From assembly GCF_947495025.1 (NCBI RefSeq), contig NZ_CANLXG010000002.1, forward strand, positions 372,001 to 436,000: 64,000 nucleotides of DNA, read 5' to 3'. The stretch comes from an uncultured Roseobacter sp. (GTDB lineage Bacteria > Pseudomonadota > Alphaproteobacteria > Rhodobacterales > Rhodobacteraceae). Positions 9,788 to 19,020 of this stretch are shown here, one piece after another. A program made the position numbers and the translations under genes. A model generated the notes under the pieces. That model worked only from the letters and a program-made list of their open reading frames with translations, had not been told where the DNA came from and made no database searches. How positions within the stretch are numbered: position 1 is the stretch's first letter; every line of letters begins with the position of its first letter.

Positions 9788-10255
9788 ATGACAAAACCAG
9801 TTCTGCGGGCTGCAACCCGCGCCGATATCCCTGATCTCAGGGCAGTACTCGAAGGCACAGACCTTTTCCCGCCCGAGATGCTGCAAGACCTTATGGAGCC
9901 GTTTCTGAGCGGTACCGATGAGGACTTCTGGCTGACGGTCACGACAGACGGAACTGCAGCAGGACTGTGCTGGTGCAGACCTGAGCCGCTGACGGACGGC
10001 ACATGGAATATGCTGGCGCTTGGGGTCCTGCCGGCGCGTCACGGACAGGGTCTCGGAGCGGCTCTGGCAGCCAGTGCCGAAACGCGACTGCGCGAGACAG
10101 GGCAACGCATGCTCATCGTCGATACCTCGGGCAGCAGCGATTTCGAAGGTGCCCGCACCTTTTACCGCGCCTGCAACTATAAACAGGTCGCGGTTATCCC
10201 TGACTACTGGGCGGCGGGTGATGACAAAGTGACCTTCTGCAAAATGCTGCAATAA
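9788..10255 (+). CDS. GNAT acetyltransferase, YjhQ-like partner of YjhX
   Basis: A 155-residue GCN5-type N-acetyltransferase. The acetyl-CoA loop appears as LGVLPARHGQGLGAAL (R/Q-x-x-G-x-G/A type), and the end of the fold as ARTFYRACNYKQVAVIPDYW, the usual site of the active-site Tyr. Translation starts at ATG 9788 behind GAGGAG. It lies 10 nt after the YjhX-like gene, the arrangement in which E. coli YjhQ acts as antidote, so an antitoxin role is plausible. A free-standing small-molecule acetyltransferase remains possible. It converges on the mscS-like gene, with a stem-loop at 10266-10291 between them. Confidence 0.85.
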   Translation: MTKPVLRAATRADIPDLRAVLEGTDLFPPEMLQDLMEPFLSGTDEDFWLTVTTDGTAAGLCWCRPEPLTDGTWNMLALGVLPARHGQGLGAALAASAETRLRETGQRMLIVDTSGSSDFEGARTFYRACNYKQVAVIPDYWAAGDDKVTFCKMLQ

Positions 10256-10265
10256 AACATACAGG

Positions 10266-10291
10266 GACCCGCGTCGCATCCGGTGCGGGTC
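10266..10291. terminator. Stem-loop between convergent genes
   Basis: Perfect 7-bp arms GACCCGC and GCGGGTC separated by 12 nt, 10 bp after the GNAT stop and about 100 bp from the end of the leftward mscS-like gene. There is no clear T run, so it is a weak candidate for an intrinsic terminator. Confidence 0.4.
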
Positions 10292-10388
10292 TCCGACAGT
10301 GCGACACCAGGCGTGATACCTGAAAACCGCCCTTTCACAGCGCGGACACGATGGTTCTGGCCCGGCCACCCGGCAACCGCAGAAGGTA

Positions 10389-12761
10389 TCAGCGGTCGTC
10401 GCCGCCAGCTTCCTCGCCGTCGAGCAGCTCTTCTTCAATGGCGGCCTGAGCAGCTGCACTGACTGCTTTGCGGTCCTCGTCCGTCAGCTCCTCAGGGTCT
10501 TTGTCCCCGGCCAGCCTGACCGTCACTTCGCGGTGTGCAAAACGGATACCCTCGCGTTCGAACAGCGCTCTGATCTCCTCGTAAACCTTTTTACGCACCA
10601 GCCACTGGTCGCCTGGTTTGGTCATGAATTTGACCCGGATGATCATTGCAGAATCCTGCATTTCGATGACGCCCTGCGATTTGAGCGGCTGGATAAAGTT
10701 ATCTCCGATCACGGGATCGTCCAGCAGTTCAACACCCAGTTTCTTGATCAGTTTGCGCACTTTTTCGACGTCCGTGTCGTACGTCACCCGCAGCGGCAGC
10801 TTCATGATCACCCAGTCGCGCGAATAATTGGTCATGACCTGTATTTCGCCAAAGGGAATTGTATGCAGCGCACCCAGATGGTGACGCAGCTGGAAAGACC
10901 GGACCGAGATCTTTTCCACGGTCCCCTTGACCCCGCCGATATCAAGGTATTCGCCCTTGCGGAACGCGTCATCGAACAAAAAGAAACCGCCCGAGAAAAT
11001 GTCGCGCACCAGCGCCTGGCTGCCAAAGCCAACCGCAACACCGACCACACCGGCACCGGCAAAAAGCGGTCCAACATTTACGCCCAGTTCGAGCAGGACA
11101 ATGAGCACGATCGTGACCAGCAGAACAATCAGGATGAAATTCCGGAAGAGCGGCAGGAGTGTTGCGAGACGGCTGGCGCTGCTGCCACCGCCCTCGTCGC
11201 CCAGTTCGCCTTCTTCCATGTCGCCCTGCTCTTCGCGGATCTTGTTGTCGATCCAGATGCGGAAAACGTGATAGACAATGTAGCCCAGAAACAGGATGAC
11301 CATGATGTCCAGCAACTGCGTCGCGGCCGATTCAACCATCTGGGCAGAGTCGTTGTCCCAGATGTAAAAGAACGCGTAAACGCCAGCAACAAAGGCCAGA
11401 ATACCCGCAACACGCCGCGCCAGACCTTCAAAGGTCGTCAGCTCCGCGCGTGGACGGATATCATGCATTTCGGCGATGTCGGCCATCGTCTCTTCGTCGG
11501 GCTCCTCTGTGCCGACCGTTTCTGCCTCATTGAGCGCACGCAGGGCCCGGGCGCGGGCAAAGCTGCGCTCGATGGCAAAATTGATCACACCATAGACCAC
11601 AATGATCGACAGCAGGATCATGTATGCGCCGCCGATCAGAGGTATTGAGGAAGCGTTCCCGAGGACAAGATCATACGTCAGCTCTGCCCAGGCAAAGAGC
11701 ACGTACAGGATGACCGCTGGTGCCCAGACAGCCGAGAGCATACGCACAAGCCAGCTGACCTCGCCTACCGGTTTCCCCTGCCGGATCGCGTAGGAAATAG
11801 CACGACGGTTTACCAGCACCATCAGGATATTCAGCAGCACCACAGCCGCGGACAGCAAAGAGGACAAGAAGGCATAAACGTCGTAATTGAGGCCCAGTTC
11901 ACCGATCCATACGCCAAAAAGGATCGTACAGATATCAAAGGCAGCAACGATATACAGCCAGCGGTGCAGATGTCTTGCATCGCGGGTGGTAAGCACCGGA
12001 ATCCGGTACTGCTCCATATAGGGTGACAGAATCATGCGCCACAGAACTGCGGCAAACCGGCTCAGAAAATAGGCCACATTCACGATGCTGGCAGTAAACT
12101 GGATCGCCGGGTCTTTGATCGGCCCCCACAGCAATGCTCCGAGCACATAGGCCACCACCATCGAGACGACAATGCCGACCACGCCCAGGACAAACCGGAA
12201 AACGAGCCAGGGCATCTTTTCAGAGTACCCATGTGGATTTTCCCGCGTCCGGGCAACCACCCAGCTCTTGGCAATTTTCGGACCGTAGATGTACCGCTCC
12301 ACAAGAACACCCACGCCGAAGAGCAGAAGCGAATACATCACTACCTCTGCGAAAACACGGATTTCGCCGGTGGGGCTGGTGGCGCGCAGGATATACACCA
12401 CCTCGTTGAAGGCGTTGGGCAGATCGAGAATCCGTTCGACCAGTGCAGTCCGGAACCGCACAACCGTGTCCTGCGCCTTCATAAGGCCGGAACCTTCAGT
12501 GCTTTCAATGTCTTCCGCAGGTGCCTCCGGCGCTGAGGTCAGAACGATCTCACCGTCCGGTCCGATGACCACCACCCCGACTCCGGCCTCTGCAGCCTGA
12601 CGCATAATTTCGGATACACGGGCGTTTTCGACGTCTGCAGCGCTGTCACCGCTGGCCGCCGAGAAGAGTGAACCAAGACCCTGTGCGTCTGCCGCACCGG
12701 ATCCGGGGGCACCTGCGGTCAGCAGTATCATCATAGACAGAGCGAGCAGGATCAGGCGCAT
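10389..12761 (-). CDS. Large MscS-family mechanosensitive channel
   Basis: An inner-membrane tension-gated channel of 790 residues. A signal peptide or first helix at the N-terminus (MRLILLALSMMILLTAGAPG) is followed by a periplasmic segment. Then come about ten hydrophobic helices, and the MscS pore and beta domain near residues 560-690: pore helix AGAGVVGVAVGFGSQALVRD, then FFLFDDAFRKGEYLDIGGVKGTV. The soluble end is acidic (EEELLDGEEAGGDD). MscS itself is 286 residues, so this belongs to the long, multi-helix group such as YbdG/YnaI-like or MscK-like proteins. I preferred ATG 12761, at the start of the signal-like helix, to an upstream in-frame start at 12824. Single gene, convergent with the GNAT gene and divergent from the glycan operon. 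Confidence 0.92.
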   Translation of the reverse strand: MRLILLALSMMILLTAGAPGSGAADAQGLGSLFSAASGDSAADVENARVSEIMRQAAEAGVGVVVIGPDGEIVLTSAPEAPAEDIESTEGSGLMKAQDTVVRFRTALVERILDLPNAFNEVVYILRATSPTGEIRVFAEVVMYSLLLFGVGVLVERYIYGPKIAKSWVVARTRENPHGYSEKMPWLVFRFVLGVVGIVVSMVVAYVLGALLWGPIKDPAIQFTASIVNVAYFLSRFAAVLWRMILSPYMEQYRIPVLTTRDARHLHRWLYIVAAFDICTILFGVWIGELGLNYDVYAFLSSLLSAAVVLLNILMVLVNRRAISYAIRQGKPVGEVSWLVRMLSAVWAPAVILYVLFAWAELTYDLVLGNASSIPLIGGAYMILLSIIVVYGVINFAIERSFARARALRALNEAETVGTEEPDEETMADIAEMHDIRPRAELTTFEGLARRVAGILAFVAGVYAFFYIWDNDSAQMVESAATQLLDIMVILFLGYIVYHVFRIWIDNKIREEQGDMEEGELGDEGGGSSASRLATLLPLFRNFILIVLLVTIVLIVLLELGVNVGPLFAGAGVVGVAVGFGSQALVRDIFSGGFFLFDDAFRKGEYLDIGGVKGTVEKISVRSFQLRHHLGALHTIPFGEIQVMTNYSRDWVIMKLPLRVTYDTDVEKVRKLIKKLGVELLDDPVIGDNFIQPLKSQGVIEMQDSAMIIRVKFMTKPGDQWLVRKKVYEEIRALFEREGIRFAHREVTVRLAGDKDPEELTDEDRKAVSAAAQAAIEEELLDGEEAGGDDR

Positions 12762-13002
12762 AAAGAGCACTTTCCGGAAACTGTTAACGGTCCGGACCGT
12801 AGGGGAGGCAGCAGGGCATTGCAATTGGACATCAGTTCACGCGCCCGATCTCAGTCGTGTTTTGCACCCGCGCCGGATTTATGCCAGGAAGCCTTGGGAG
12901 CACGGCGCAGTCCGTGAACGAACGACCCGGGGAACGGCCCATGCGCCTGAAAAACAGAAAAATCGCTGACCGGTGCGCAGCCCCTGCCAGCCGGTGCTCA
13001 GG

Positions 13003-14226
13003 ATGAACGTGCAGGATCGGGCAGGCAAGCCTGCGGAGACCTGCGACGGGCAGAGCAGCGTGCGCGCATCTCGCACGATGTTCTACAGCCACGACACCTT
13101 TGGTCTGGGGCATCTTCGCCGCTCGCGTGCGCTGGCCTCCGCGCTGACGGCCTCTGATCCGGGCACATCGGCCATCATCCTTACGGGCTCGCCGATTGCC
13201 GGGCGCTTTACCTTTCCCGAGCGGGTTGACCACGTGCGCCTGCCCGGCGTCTCCAAACTGCCGGACGGCTCCTATGTCAGTCAGACGCTGGGCCTGAATA
13301 TCGATGAGACAACAGCACTGCGGTCCGGGCTGATACAGACCGCGATAGAGCAATATGATCCGGACCTGCTGATCGTCGACAAAGAGCCCACAGGGTTTCG
13401 CGGTGAACTGCTGCCGACACTTGAATGGCTGGCGTCACGCGGCACAACACGCTGTGTGCTGGGCCTGCGCGATGTTCTCGACGAAGCCAGTGTTCTGCGC
13501 GCGGAATGGGAGCGCAAGGGGGCTATCGAAGCGGCTGAACAGTTTTATGACGAGATCTGGGTCTATGGTCCCAGATCCGTCTATGATCCGACCGAGGGGC
13601 TGGGCCTGTCACAGGCAACCCGGGACCGGATGTACTGGACAGGCTATCTGCGCCGCGAAGTGACGGATGCCGCCGAAACACCCGAAAATCCCTATGTGCT
13701 GATCACCCCCGGCGGTGGCGGCGATGGTCAGGCCATGGTCAGTCTGGTCCTGTCTGCCTATGAATCCGACCCGACACTGAAACCGGATGCCATTCTGGTT
13801 TATGGTCCGTTCCTGTCCGGAGATGTGCGCGACGCATTTGACGCGCGTGTTGCGGCGCTTAACGGGCGGGTCACCGCCGTCGGATTTGACGCCCGGATCG
13901 AAACACTTTTCGCAGGCGCGCAGGGCGTGGTCTGCATGGGTGGTTACAACACGTTCTGCGAGGTGCTGTCCTTTGATCAGCGCGCAGTTATCGTACCGCG
14001 TACCGTACCACGCCTTGAGCAGTGGATCCGCGCATCGCGCGCTGAAGAGCTCGGGCTGGTGCGCATGCTGGACGAAAAACGTGATGGTATGACGCCGGCC
14101 TCTATGGTCCGTGCCATCCGCGGTCTGCCGGCACAGTCAAAGCCATCAGAGGCCGGCGCCGACGGCCTGCTCGACGGGCTGGACGTGGTGGTCCGCCGGG
14201 CCGGGGCCCTGGTGGCAAAAAGATGA
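13003..14226 (+). CDS. Glycosyltransferase, COG4671-like (GT28 fold), first gene of glycan operon
   Basis: Predicted cytoplasmic sugar transferase of GT-B fold. The N-domain begins MFYSHDTFGLGHLRRSRAL, where the GHLRRS loop resembles the acceptor loop of MurG-type enzymes. The C-domain has ITPGGGGDG and CMGGYNTFCEVLSF, the nucleotide-sugar pocket. A paralogue with the same two signatures is the fifth gene of the operon (17121-18263). The start is uncertain: ATG 13003 and ATG 13078 are both in frame, and the conserved domain begins at 13078. It is coupled to the next gene by ATGA. Sugar and acceptor are unknown. The 240 bp between it and mscS hold no gene and no clear promoter motif. Confidence 0.85.
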   Translation: MNVQDRAGKPAETCDGQSSVRASRTMFYSHDTFGLGHLRRSRALASALTASDPGTSAIILTGSPIAGRFTFPERVDHVRLPGVSKLPDGSYVSQTLGLNIDETTALRSGLIQTAIEQYDPDLLIVDKEPTGFRGELLPTLEWLASRGTTRCVLGLRDVLDEASVLRAEWERKGAIEAAEQFYDEIWVYGPRSVYDPTEGLGLSQATRDRMYWTGYLRREVTDAAETPENPYVLITPGGGGDGQAMVSLVLSAYESDPTLKPDAILVYGPFLSGDVRDAFDARVAALNGRVTAVGFDARIETLFAGAQGVVCMGGYNTFCEVLSFDQRAVIVPRTVPRLEQWIRASRAEELGLVRMLDEKRDGMTPASMVRAIRGLPAQSKPSEAGADGLLDGLDVVVRRAGALVAKR

Positions 14227-15473
14227 CCCGACCAGACTGCGCACCACTGGCGGTGGTGGTGAAGGGCTGGCCGAGGCTGTCAGAGACATTCATCGCACAG
14301 GAACTTGTTGCTCTGGAAGAGGCAGGGCTGGCCTTTGAAATCTGGTCCCTGCGCCACCCGACAGACAAAAAAACGCACCCGCTGCATGACCGGCTGCAGG
14401 CCCCGGTGCGCTATCTGCCGGAATACCTGCGCGATGCTCCCCTGCGCGTCTTGCTGGGGTTTCTCAGTGCTCTGCGGCGCCCCGGATTTACGGCCGCCTG
14501 GCGGATGATCCGCGCTGACTATGCCCGGGACCGGACACCGAACCGACTGCGGCGGTTCGGCCAGGCCTGTGTTATGGCGCGCGAACTGCCCGGAGATACG
14601 CGCGCGCTCTATGCGCACTTTCTGCATACACCTTCGTCGGTGGCCCGCTATGCTGCGATTCTGCGCGGACTGCCCTGGTCCTTTTCAGCGCATGCCAAGG
14701 ACATCTGGACGTCACCGGAATGGGAACTGCGTGAAAAACTGTCCGCTGACAGTTTCGGTGCCGCCTTTGGCGCGACCTGCACCGGGTTTGGCGCCGAGCA
14801 TCTGCAGAACCTTGCGGATTCGCCTGATCGTGTTGATCTGGTGTACCATGGTCTCGATCTGGCGCGGTTCCCCAAGCCGCCCGAGCGCCTCATGAGGGCG
14901 CCGGATGCGCCGCTTGCTCTGATGTCTGTAGGCAGGCTCGTGGAAAAGAAGGGCTTTGACCGGCTGATTGATGCCCTTGCGCTGCTGCCTGAAGACCTCA
15001 ACTGGCACTGGACGCATATCGGCGGCGGCGCTCTGAAAGACGAGATGCAAAGCCGCGCCGCAGCGCGCGGTGTGGCTGGTCGTATCATCTGGAAAGGCGC
15101 ACAGGATCAGCCCGAAGTCATTGCAGCCATGCGTGCTGCGGATCTTTTTGTGCTGCCCAGCCGGGTTGCCGACGACGGAGACCGCGACGGGCTGCCCAAC
15201 GTGCTGATGGAAGCCGCCAGCCAGAAACTGCCGATCCTTTCGACACCGGTGTCCGCCATACCCGAGTTCATCGATACAGGCGTACATGGCATTCTCACAG
15301 ACGACGCACCCGAAAGCATCGCAACAGCCATTAAAGAATTTGCATCTGACCCGGCCCGCGGCCCCGCGCTTGCCGCCGCCGCCTATGACCGCCTGGTCAG
15401 CGATTTCGGTATGGAACCGGGCATTGCCAGGCTGGTCCGTCGTCTGCGCGAAACCATGGACAACGCTGCATGA
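14223..15473 (+). CDS. GT4-family glycosyltransferase
   Basis: Retaining GT-B transferase of 416 residues. The N-terminus KGWPRLSETFIAQELVALE is typical of exopolysaccharide and colanic-acid type GT4 enzymes. The C-domain shows SVGRLVEKKGFDRLIDAL and the nucleotide-sugar E-x7-E region, GLPNVLMEAASQKLPILSTP, ending AIPE. It is the second gene of the operon and overlaps both neighbours by 4 nt. Its likely role is transfer of a hexose from a nucleotide sugar to a lipid or glycan acceptor; the acceptor is not evident. No membrane helix was seen, so it is probably cytoplasmic or peripheral. Confidence 0.92.
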   Translation: MTRPDCAPLAVVVKGWPRLSETFIAQELVALEEAGLAFEIWSLRHPTDKKTHPLHDRLQAPVRYLPEYLRDAPLRVLLGFLSALRRPGFTAAWRMIRADYARDRTPNRLRRFGQACVMARELPGDTRALYAHFLHTPSSVARYAAILRGLPWSFSAHAKDIWTSPEWELREKLSADSFGAAFGATCTGFGAEHLQNLADSPDRVDLVYHGLDLARFPKPPERLMRAPDAPLALMSVGRLVEKKGFDRLIDALALLPEDLNWHWTHIGGGALKDEMQSRAAARGVAGRIIWKGAQDQPEVIAAMRAADLFVLPSRVADDGDRDGLPNVLMEAASQKLPILSTPVSAIPEFIDTGVHGILTDDAPESIATAIKEFASDPARGPALAAAAYDRLVSDFGMEPGIARLVRRLRETMDNAA

Positions 15474-16543
15474 AACGCGTGGCCTTTTATGCGCCGATGA
15501 AGCCGCCGACCCATCCAGTGCCGTCCGGAGACCGGGCGATGGCCCGTGCCCTGATGCAGGCGCTCAGCTGCGCAGGATATCAGCCGGATCTGGCCTCCGA
15601 TCTCCAGACGCGCGATGGCCGGGGTGAGCAGAAAACCCAGGAGGCGATAACCACAGCCGCAGCTGCCGAGACCGGTCGCGTTATCGCCACCGGGCGCAAG
15701 GCAGACTGGCAGGCCTGGGTCACCTATCACAACTACTACAAGGCACCGGACCTGCTGGGTCCTGACGTTGCTGCGGCTCTGGACATCCCCTACATCCTCG
15801 TCGAGGCAACGCGGGCCCGCAAACGGCTCGGCGGCGCCTGGGACGGTTTTGCCCGGGCCGCTGAAGCCGCCTGTGACGCTGCGGCAACCATCTGTTATCT
15901 GACTGAAAGGGATGCGGACGCACTGCGCCGTGATGCACCCGCTGGACAGAAGCTGGTACACCTGCATCCGTTCCTTGGCAGCGACAGGCTGCCAGCGGCG
16001 TCATCTCTTGACGGACCGATGATAAGCGTGGGCATGTTCCGCGCCGGCGACAAGCTTGCCTCGTACAGGCTCATTGCCGAAACACTCGGACAGCTCGAAA
16101 TCCCCGAATGGCGCCTGAAGATTGTGGGCGACGGTCCCGCTCGTGAACAGGTGCGCGACCTGATGGCACCCTTTGGGGAAAGGGTGGGTTTTGCAGGGGA
16201 ACTCGACGCCGCGGCGCTTGATGCAGCCCTTTCAACGTCAAGCCTGTTGCTCTGGCCCGGCGTAAATGAGGCATTCGGGATGGTATATCTGGAGGCGCAG
16301 GCCGCCGGCCTGCCGGTTGTTGCACAGGACAGACCCGGTGTCCGGGACGTACTGGCTCCGGGACACCGGCCTGATCCGGCTTCCGGCGCCAGCGCTCTTG
16401 CGTCAGCTGTCAGCGCCCTTTTGCGCGACAGACCCGAACGACAACGGCGCGGCGCTGATGCCCGGGCCTATGTTGCGGAGAATCATATGCTGGCCGGTGC
16501 TGCGCGCACTCTGGGATCGCTGATAGGAAGCGCCGCAGCGTGA
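15470..16543 (+). CDS. Glycosyltransferase (GT4-like), third gene of glycan operon
   Basis: A 357-residue GT-B glycosyltransferase. The N-terminus FYAPMKPPTHPVPSGDRAMARAL gives the usual donor-independent domain. The C-domain has SVGMFRAGDK in the position where GT4 proteins show the strand after the hinge, and NEAFGMVYLEAQAAGLPVV, with the paired glutamates of the nucleotide-sugar site. Homologues are often annotated simply as glycosyltransferase family 1. It is coupled to the upstream GT4 by ATGA and to the downstream phosphatase by GTGA. Function is known only at fold level. Confidence 0.88.
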   Translation: MKRVAFYAPMKPPTHPVPSGDRAMARALMQALSCAGYQPDLASDLQTRDGRGEQKTQEAITTAAAAETGRVIATGRKADWQAWVTYHNYYKAPDLLGPDVAAALDIPYILVEATRARKRLGGAWDGFARAAEAACDAAATICYLTERDADALRRDAPAGQKLVHLHPFLGSDRLPAASSLDGPMISVGMFRAGDKLASYRLIAETLGQLEIPEWRLKIVGDGPAREQVRDLMAPFGERVGFAGELDAAALDAALSTSSLLLWPGVNEAFGMVYLEAQAAGLPVVAQDRPGVRDVLAPGHRPDPASGASALASAVSALLRDRPERQRRGADARAYVAENHMLAGAARTLGSLIGSAAA

Positions 16544-17124
16544 TACGGCTTGCAATCATACGGCACGGGCACACGGCCTGGAACCGCAGCGGCCGCATCC
16601 AGGGTCGCAGTGATATCCCTCTTGATACAGATGCCACAGCCGCCCTGGCCAGACGCTGTCTGCCTGAGCCATGGGACACCGCCGATCTCTGTGCCAGCCC
16701 ACTGATGCGGGCACAGCAGACCGCCGAGCTGATCAGCGGCAGAACGCCACGTGCTGATGATGCCCTTATCGAGATGAACTGGGGAGCGTGGGAGGGCATG
16801 GAAGGCCAGAACCTCCGCGACGACCCGGCCAGCGGTTTCCGCGATATCGAGAACTGGGGCTGGGACTATCGCCCTCCTGGTGGTGAAAGCCCTGAGGATC
16901 TGCGCGCGCGTCTGGTGCCATGGGCCGAAAGCCTCCGCCAGGACACCGTAGCCGTCTGTCATATCGGGGTTATGCGGGTACTTCTGGCCATCGCTGCAGG
17001 ATGGGATTTCAGCGGTCCTGCCCCGTTTCGCATCAAGCGGGACCGATTGTATATCATCAGCCCGGACCCGGATGGCTGGCGCAGCGAACAGGACCCTGTG
17101 CGTCTGGCGGAGCGGGATGCATGA
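16540..17124 (+). CDS. Histidine-phosphatase family protein (phosphoglycerate-mutase-like)
   Basis: A 194-residue branch-1 histidine phosphatase. The phospho-accepting histidine lies in IIRHGHTAWNRSGRIQG at residues 6-22, followed by SPLMRAQQTAEL and the conserved glutamate in MNWGAWEGM. The second catalytic His is in AVCHIGVMRVLLA. The start is GTG at 16540, overlapping the upstream stop. It lies inside a run of glycosyltransferases, so it probably removes phosphate from a sugar phosphate or a lipid-linked or phosphorylated glycan intermediate. Alpha-ribazole phosphatase is another member of this fold, but the context does not favour that here. Confidence 0.9.
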   Translation: MIRLAIIRHGHTAWNRSGRIQGRSDIPLDTDATAALARRCLPEPWDTADLCASPLMRAQQTAELISGRTPRADDALIEMNWGAWEGMEGQNLRDDPASGFRDIENWGWDYRPPGGESPEDLRARLVPWAESLRQDTVAVCHIGVMRVLLAIAAGWDFSGPAPFRIKRDRLYIISPDPDGWRSEQDPVRLAERDA

Positions 17125-18263
17125 GGGTCATGATCGTCGTCACGCATCTGCTGGGAACCGGCCACCTGGCCCGTGCCCTCACGCTCGCGCGGGCCTTTGA
17201 TGCGGCCGGTCACACATCCTGCGTCGTTTCAGGCGGTATGCCCGTTCCACACCTGACCACCGGCGAGACTGAACTGATCCAGTTACCTCCACTGCGCTCC
17301 GATGGCACATCCTTCGCGCGCCTTCTGGATGAGACAGGCACACCTGCCGGCGCAGAAATAATGACCGCGCGCAGCACTGCGCTGACATCGGCGATAACGG
17401 CATGTGAACCTGACGTCCTGATTACCGAATTGTTCCCCTTCGGCAGAAGAGTCCTGAAAGACGAATTCCTCGTCGCGCTGGAAACCGCGGCAGCACTGAA
17501 CCCCGCCCCTCTTATCCTGTCATCCGTGCGAGACATTCTCGCTCCCCCTTCCAAACCCGCGCGGGTCAGCGCAACAGCTGATGTTCTGGACCGGTTTTAC
17601 GATGCCGTTCTGGTACATGCCGACGCTTCCATCTCGCCACTGGAGGACAGCTGGCCGGTAACCCCTGAAATCAGACAGAAACTGCGATACACAGGGTATG
17701 TCGCCAGACCGGCCGCGGCCGGAAAGCCACACACCGATCGCACCGGTATTGTGGTCAGTACCGGCGGCGGTGCTGTTGCAGATCACCTCTTTGACATCAG
17801 TATCGCCTGCGCGCGTGATATGCCCCGGCAGCAATGGCACCTGCTGGTCACAGGAGAGAATGCCGCCGAACGGATCGCGCGGTTTCAGAGAAGCGCGGGG
17901 CCAGGTGTTGAGGTCACGCCTGCCAGCAATGCTTTTGCCGAATTGCTGCGCCGCGCGGCAGCTTCTGTATCGCTTTGCGGCTACAACACGGCACTGGATG
18001 TGCTGCAGACGGATGTACCGGCCGTTTTCGTACCATTTGACGCAGACGGTGAAACAGAGCAGACCCTGCGCGCCCGGGCGCTCGCCAGACAGGCAGGAAT
18101 AAGCCTGCTGCCGAACAGCGCGCTGGCCCCCGATACTCTGAAATCTGCAATTCAGTCCGTGATCACCGCCCCGGCCCGATCCGCCCCGGCGGGCATTTTT
18201 GACGGCGCGTCTGAGAGCGTCAGTATCGCCGAAGCCCTCTGGAAAGGTAAGTATGCAGACTGA
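17121..18263 (+). CDS. Glycosyltransferase, COG4671-like, second copy in operon
   Basis: A 380-residue GT-B protein built like the first gene of the operon: an N-terminal VVTHLLGTGHLARALTLARA loop and a C-terminal SLCGYNTALDVLQTDVPAVF block with a GYNT signature. ATG 17121 overlaps the phosphatase stop by 4 nt, and only from there does the conserved domain begin. Two related enzymes in one operon suggest successive additions to the same acceptor, or recognition of two related acceptors; that is inference. The donor is unknown. Confidence 0.87.
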   Translation: MRVMIVVTHLLGTGHLARALTLARAFDAAGHTSCVVSGGMPVPHLTTGETELIQLPPLRSDGTSFARLLDETGTPAGAEIMTARSTALTSAITACEPDVLITELFPFGRRVLKDEFLVALETAAALNPAPLILSSVRDILAPPSKPARVSATADVLDRFYDAVLVHADASISPLEDSWPVTPEIRQKLRYTGYVARPAAAGKPHTDRTGIVVSTGGGAVADHLFDISIACARDMPRQQWHLLVTGENAAERIARFQRSAGPGVEVTPASNAFAELLRRAAASVSLCGYNTALDVLQTDVPAVFVPFDADGETEQTLRARALARQAGISLLPNSALAPDTLKSAIQSVITAPARSAPAGIFDGASESVSIAEALWKGKYAD

Positions 18264-19020
18264 CTGGACACCGCTGCGTCAGGAACTCGCAAGATGCCGT
18301 GCCGCCGGTGTGCCACTGCCGGTCTGGTGGCGGGATGATGACGCCGTTACGCATACGCCGGCGCTTGATCGACTTTGTGGGCTTTCAGAAGACCTCGGTC
18401 TTGCAGTTCATATCGCGGTGATCCCTGAGCCCGCCGACCAGACGCTGGCAGCAGCTGTGAGTGCGCACAGCTGTCTGGTGCCCCTGGTGCATGGGTGGCA
18501 GCACATCAACCACAGCTGCGAAGGTCAGAAGAAAGCCGAATTCGGACGGGTTCGGGCCAGTGCCGCCGGAGAACTGGACGCCGGTCTGAAACGCCTGAAA
18601 CATCTGTTCGGTTCGCGCCTGCTACCGGTGTTTGTTCCGCCCTGGAATCGTCTGGACCCCGGGTTCTGCAACGACCTGGCGCACCTTGGGTATGCAGGCG
18701 TGTCGACGTTCCTGCCGCGGGTCTCGCGCTGCGCGGCACCTGGCCTGATGCAGGTCAACACACATATCGATCCGATCAGCTGGCACGGAGGGCGGGGTCT
18801 TGTCCTGCCGGAAACGCTGGTTAAGCTGACCGTGCAGACACTGACAGACCGACGTGCCGGTAAAACCGATCCGGCAGAACCTCTGGGGCTGTTAACGCAC
18901 CACCTTGTGCACGACGAAGAGGTCTGGCAGTTCTCCGGACGCTGGGTGCGCGAAATGCTGGATGGCGGCGCGGAACCGTCCTCACCACTGCAACAGGAGT
19001 CCCCCGATGAGCAGGCTTGA
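18253..19020 (+). CDS. Polysaccharide deacetylase-like protein
   Basis: A 255-residue protein of the NodB/CE4-type barrel, divergent form. The metal and base aspartates are likely in WWRDDDA at residues 17-23, the paired histidines in VHGWQHINHS, and further active-site pieces in FVPPWNRL and LTHHLVHDEE. There is no signal peptide, so unlike most CE4 enzymes it should act in the cytoplasm, on an intermediate rather than a finished surface polymer. Start ATG 18253 follows GGAAAGG and overlaps the previous gene by 11 nt. The methyltransferase gene begins inside its last 14 nt. Likely reaction: N-deacetylation of an acetamido sugar made by the operon's transferases. Confidence 0.85.
   Translation: MQTDWTPLRQELARCRAAGVPLPVWWRDDDAVTHTPALDRLCGLSEDLGLAVHIAVIPEPADQTLAAAVSAHSCLVPLVHGWQHINHSCEGQKKAEFGRVRASAAGELDAGLKRLKHLFGSRLLPVFVPPWNRLDPGFCNDLAHLGYAGVSTFLPRVSRCAAPGLMQVNTHIDPISWHGGRGLVLPETLVKLTVQTLTDRRAGKTDPAEPLGLLTHHLVHDEEVWQFSGRWVREMLDGGAEPSSPLQQESPDEQA

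Noticed and set aside
10533..11648. 371-codon open frame opposite the MscS-like gene
   Set aside because: Product is rich in D, Q, H and N with no pattern; the minus strand encodes the well-recognised MscS domain.
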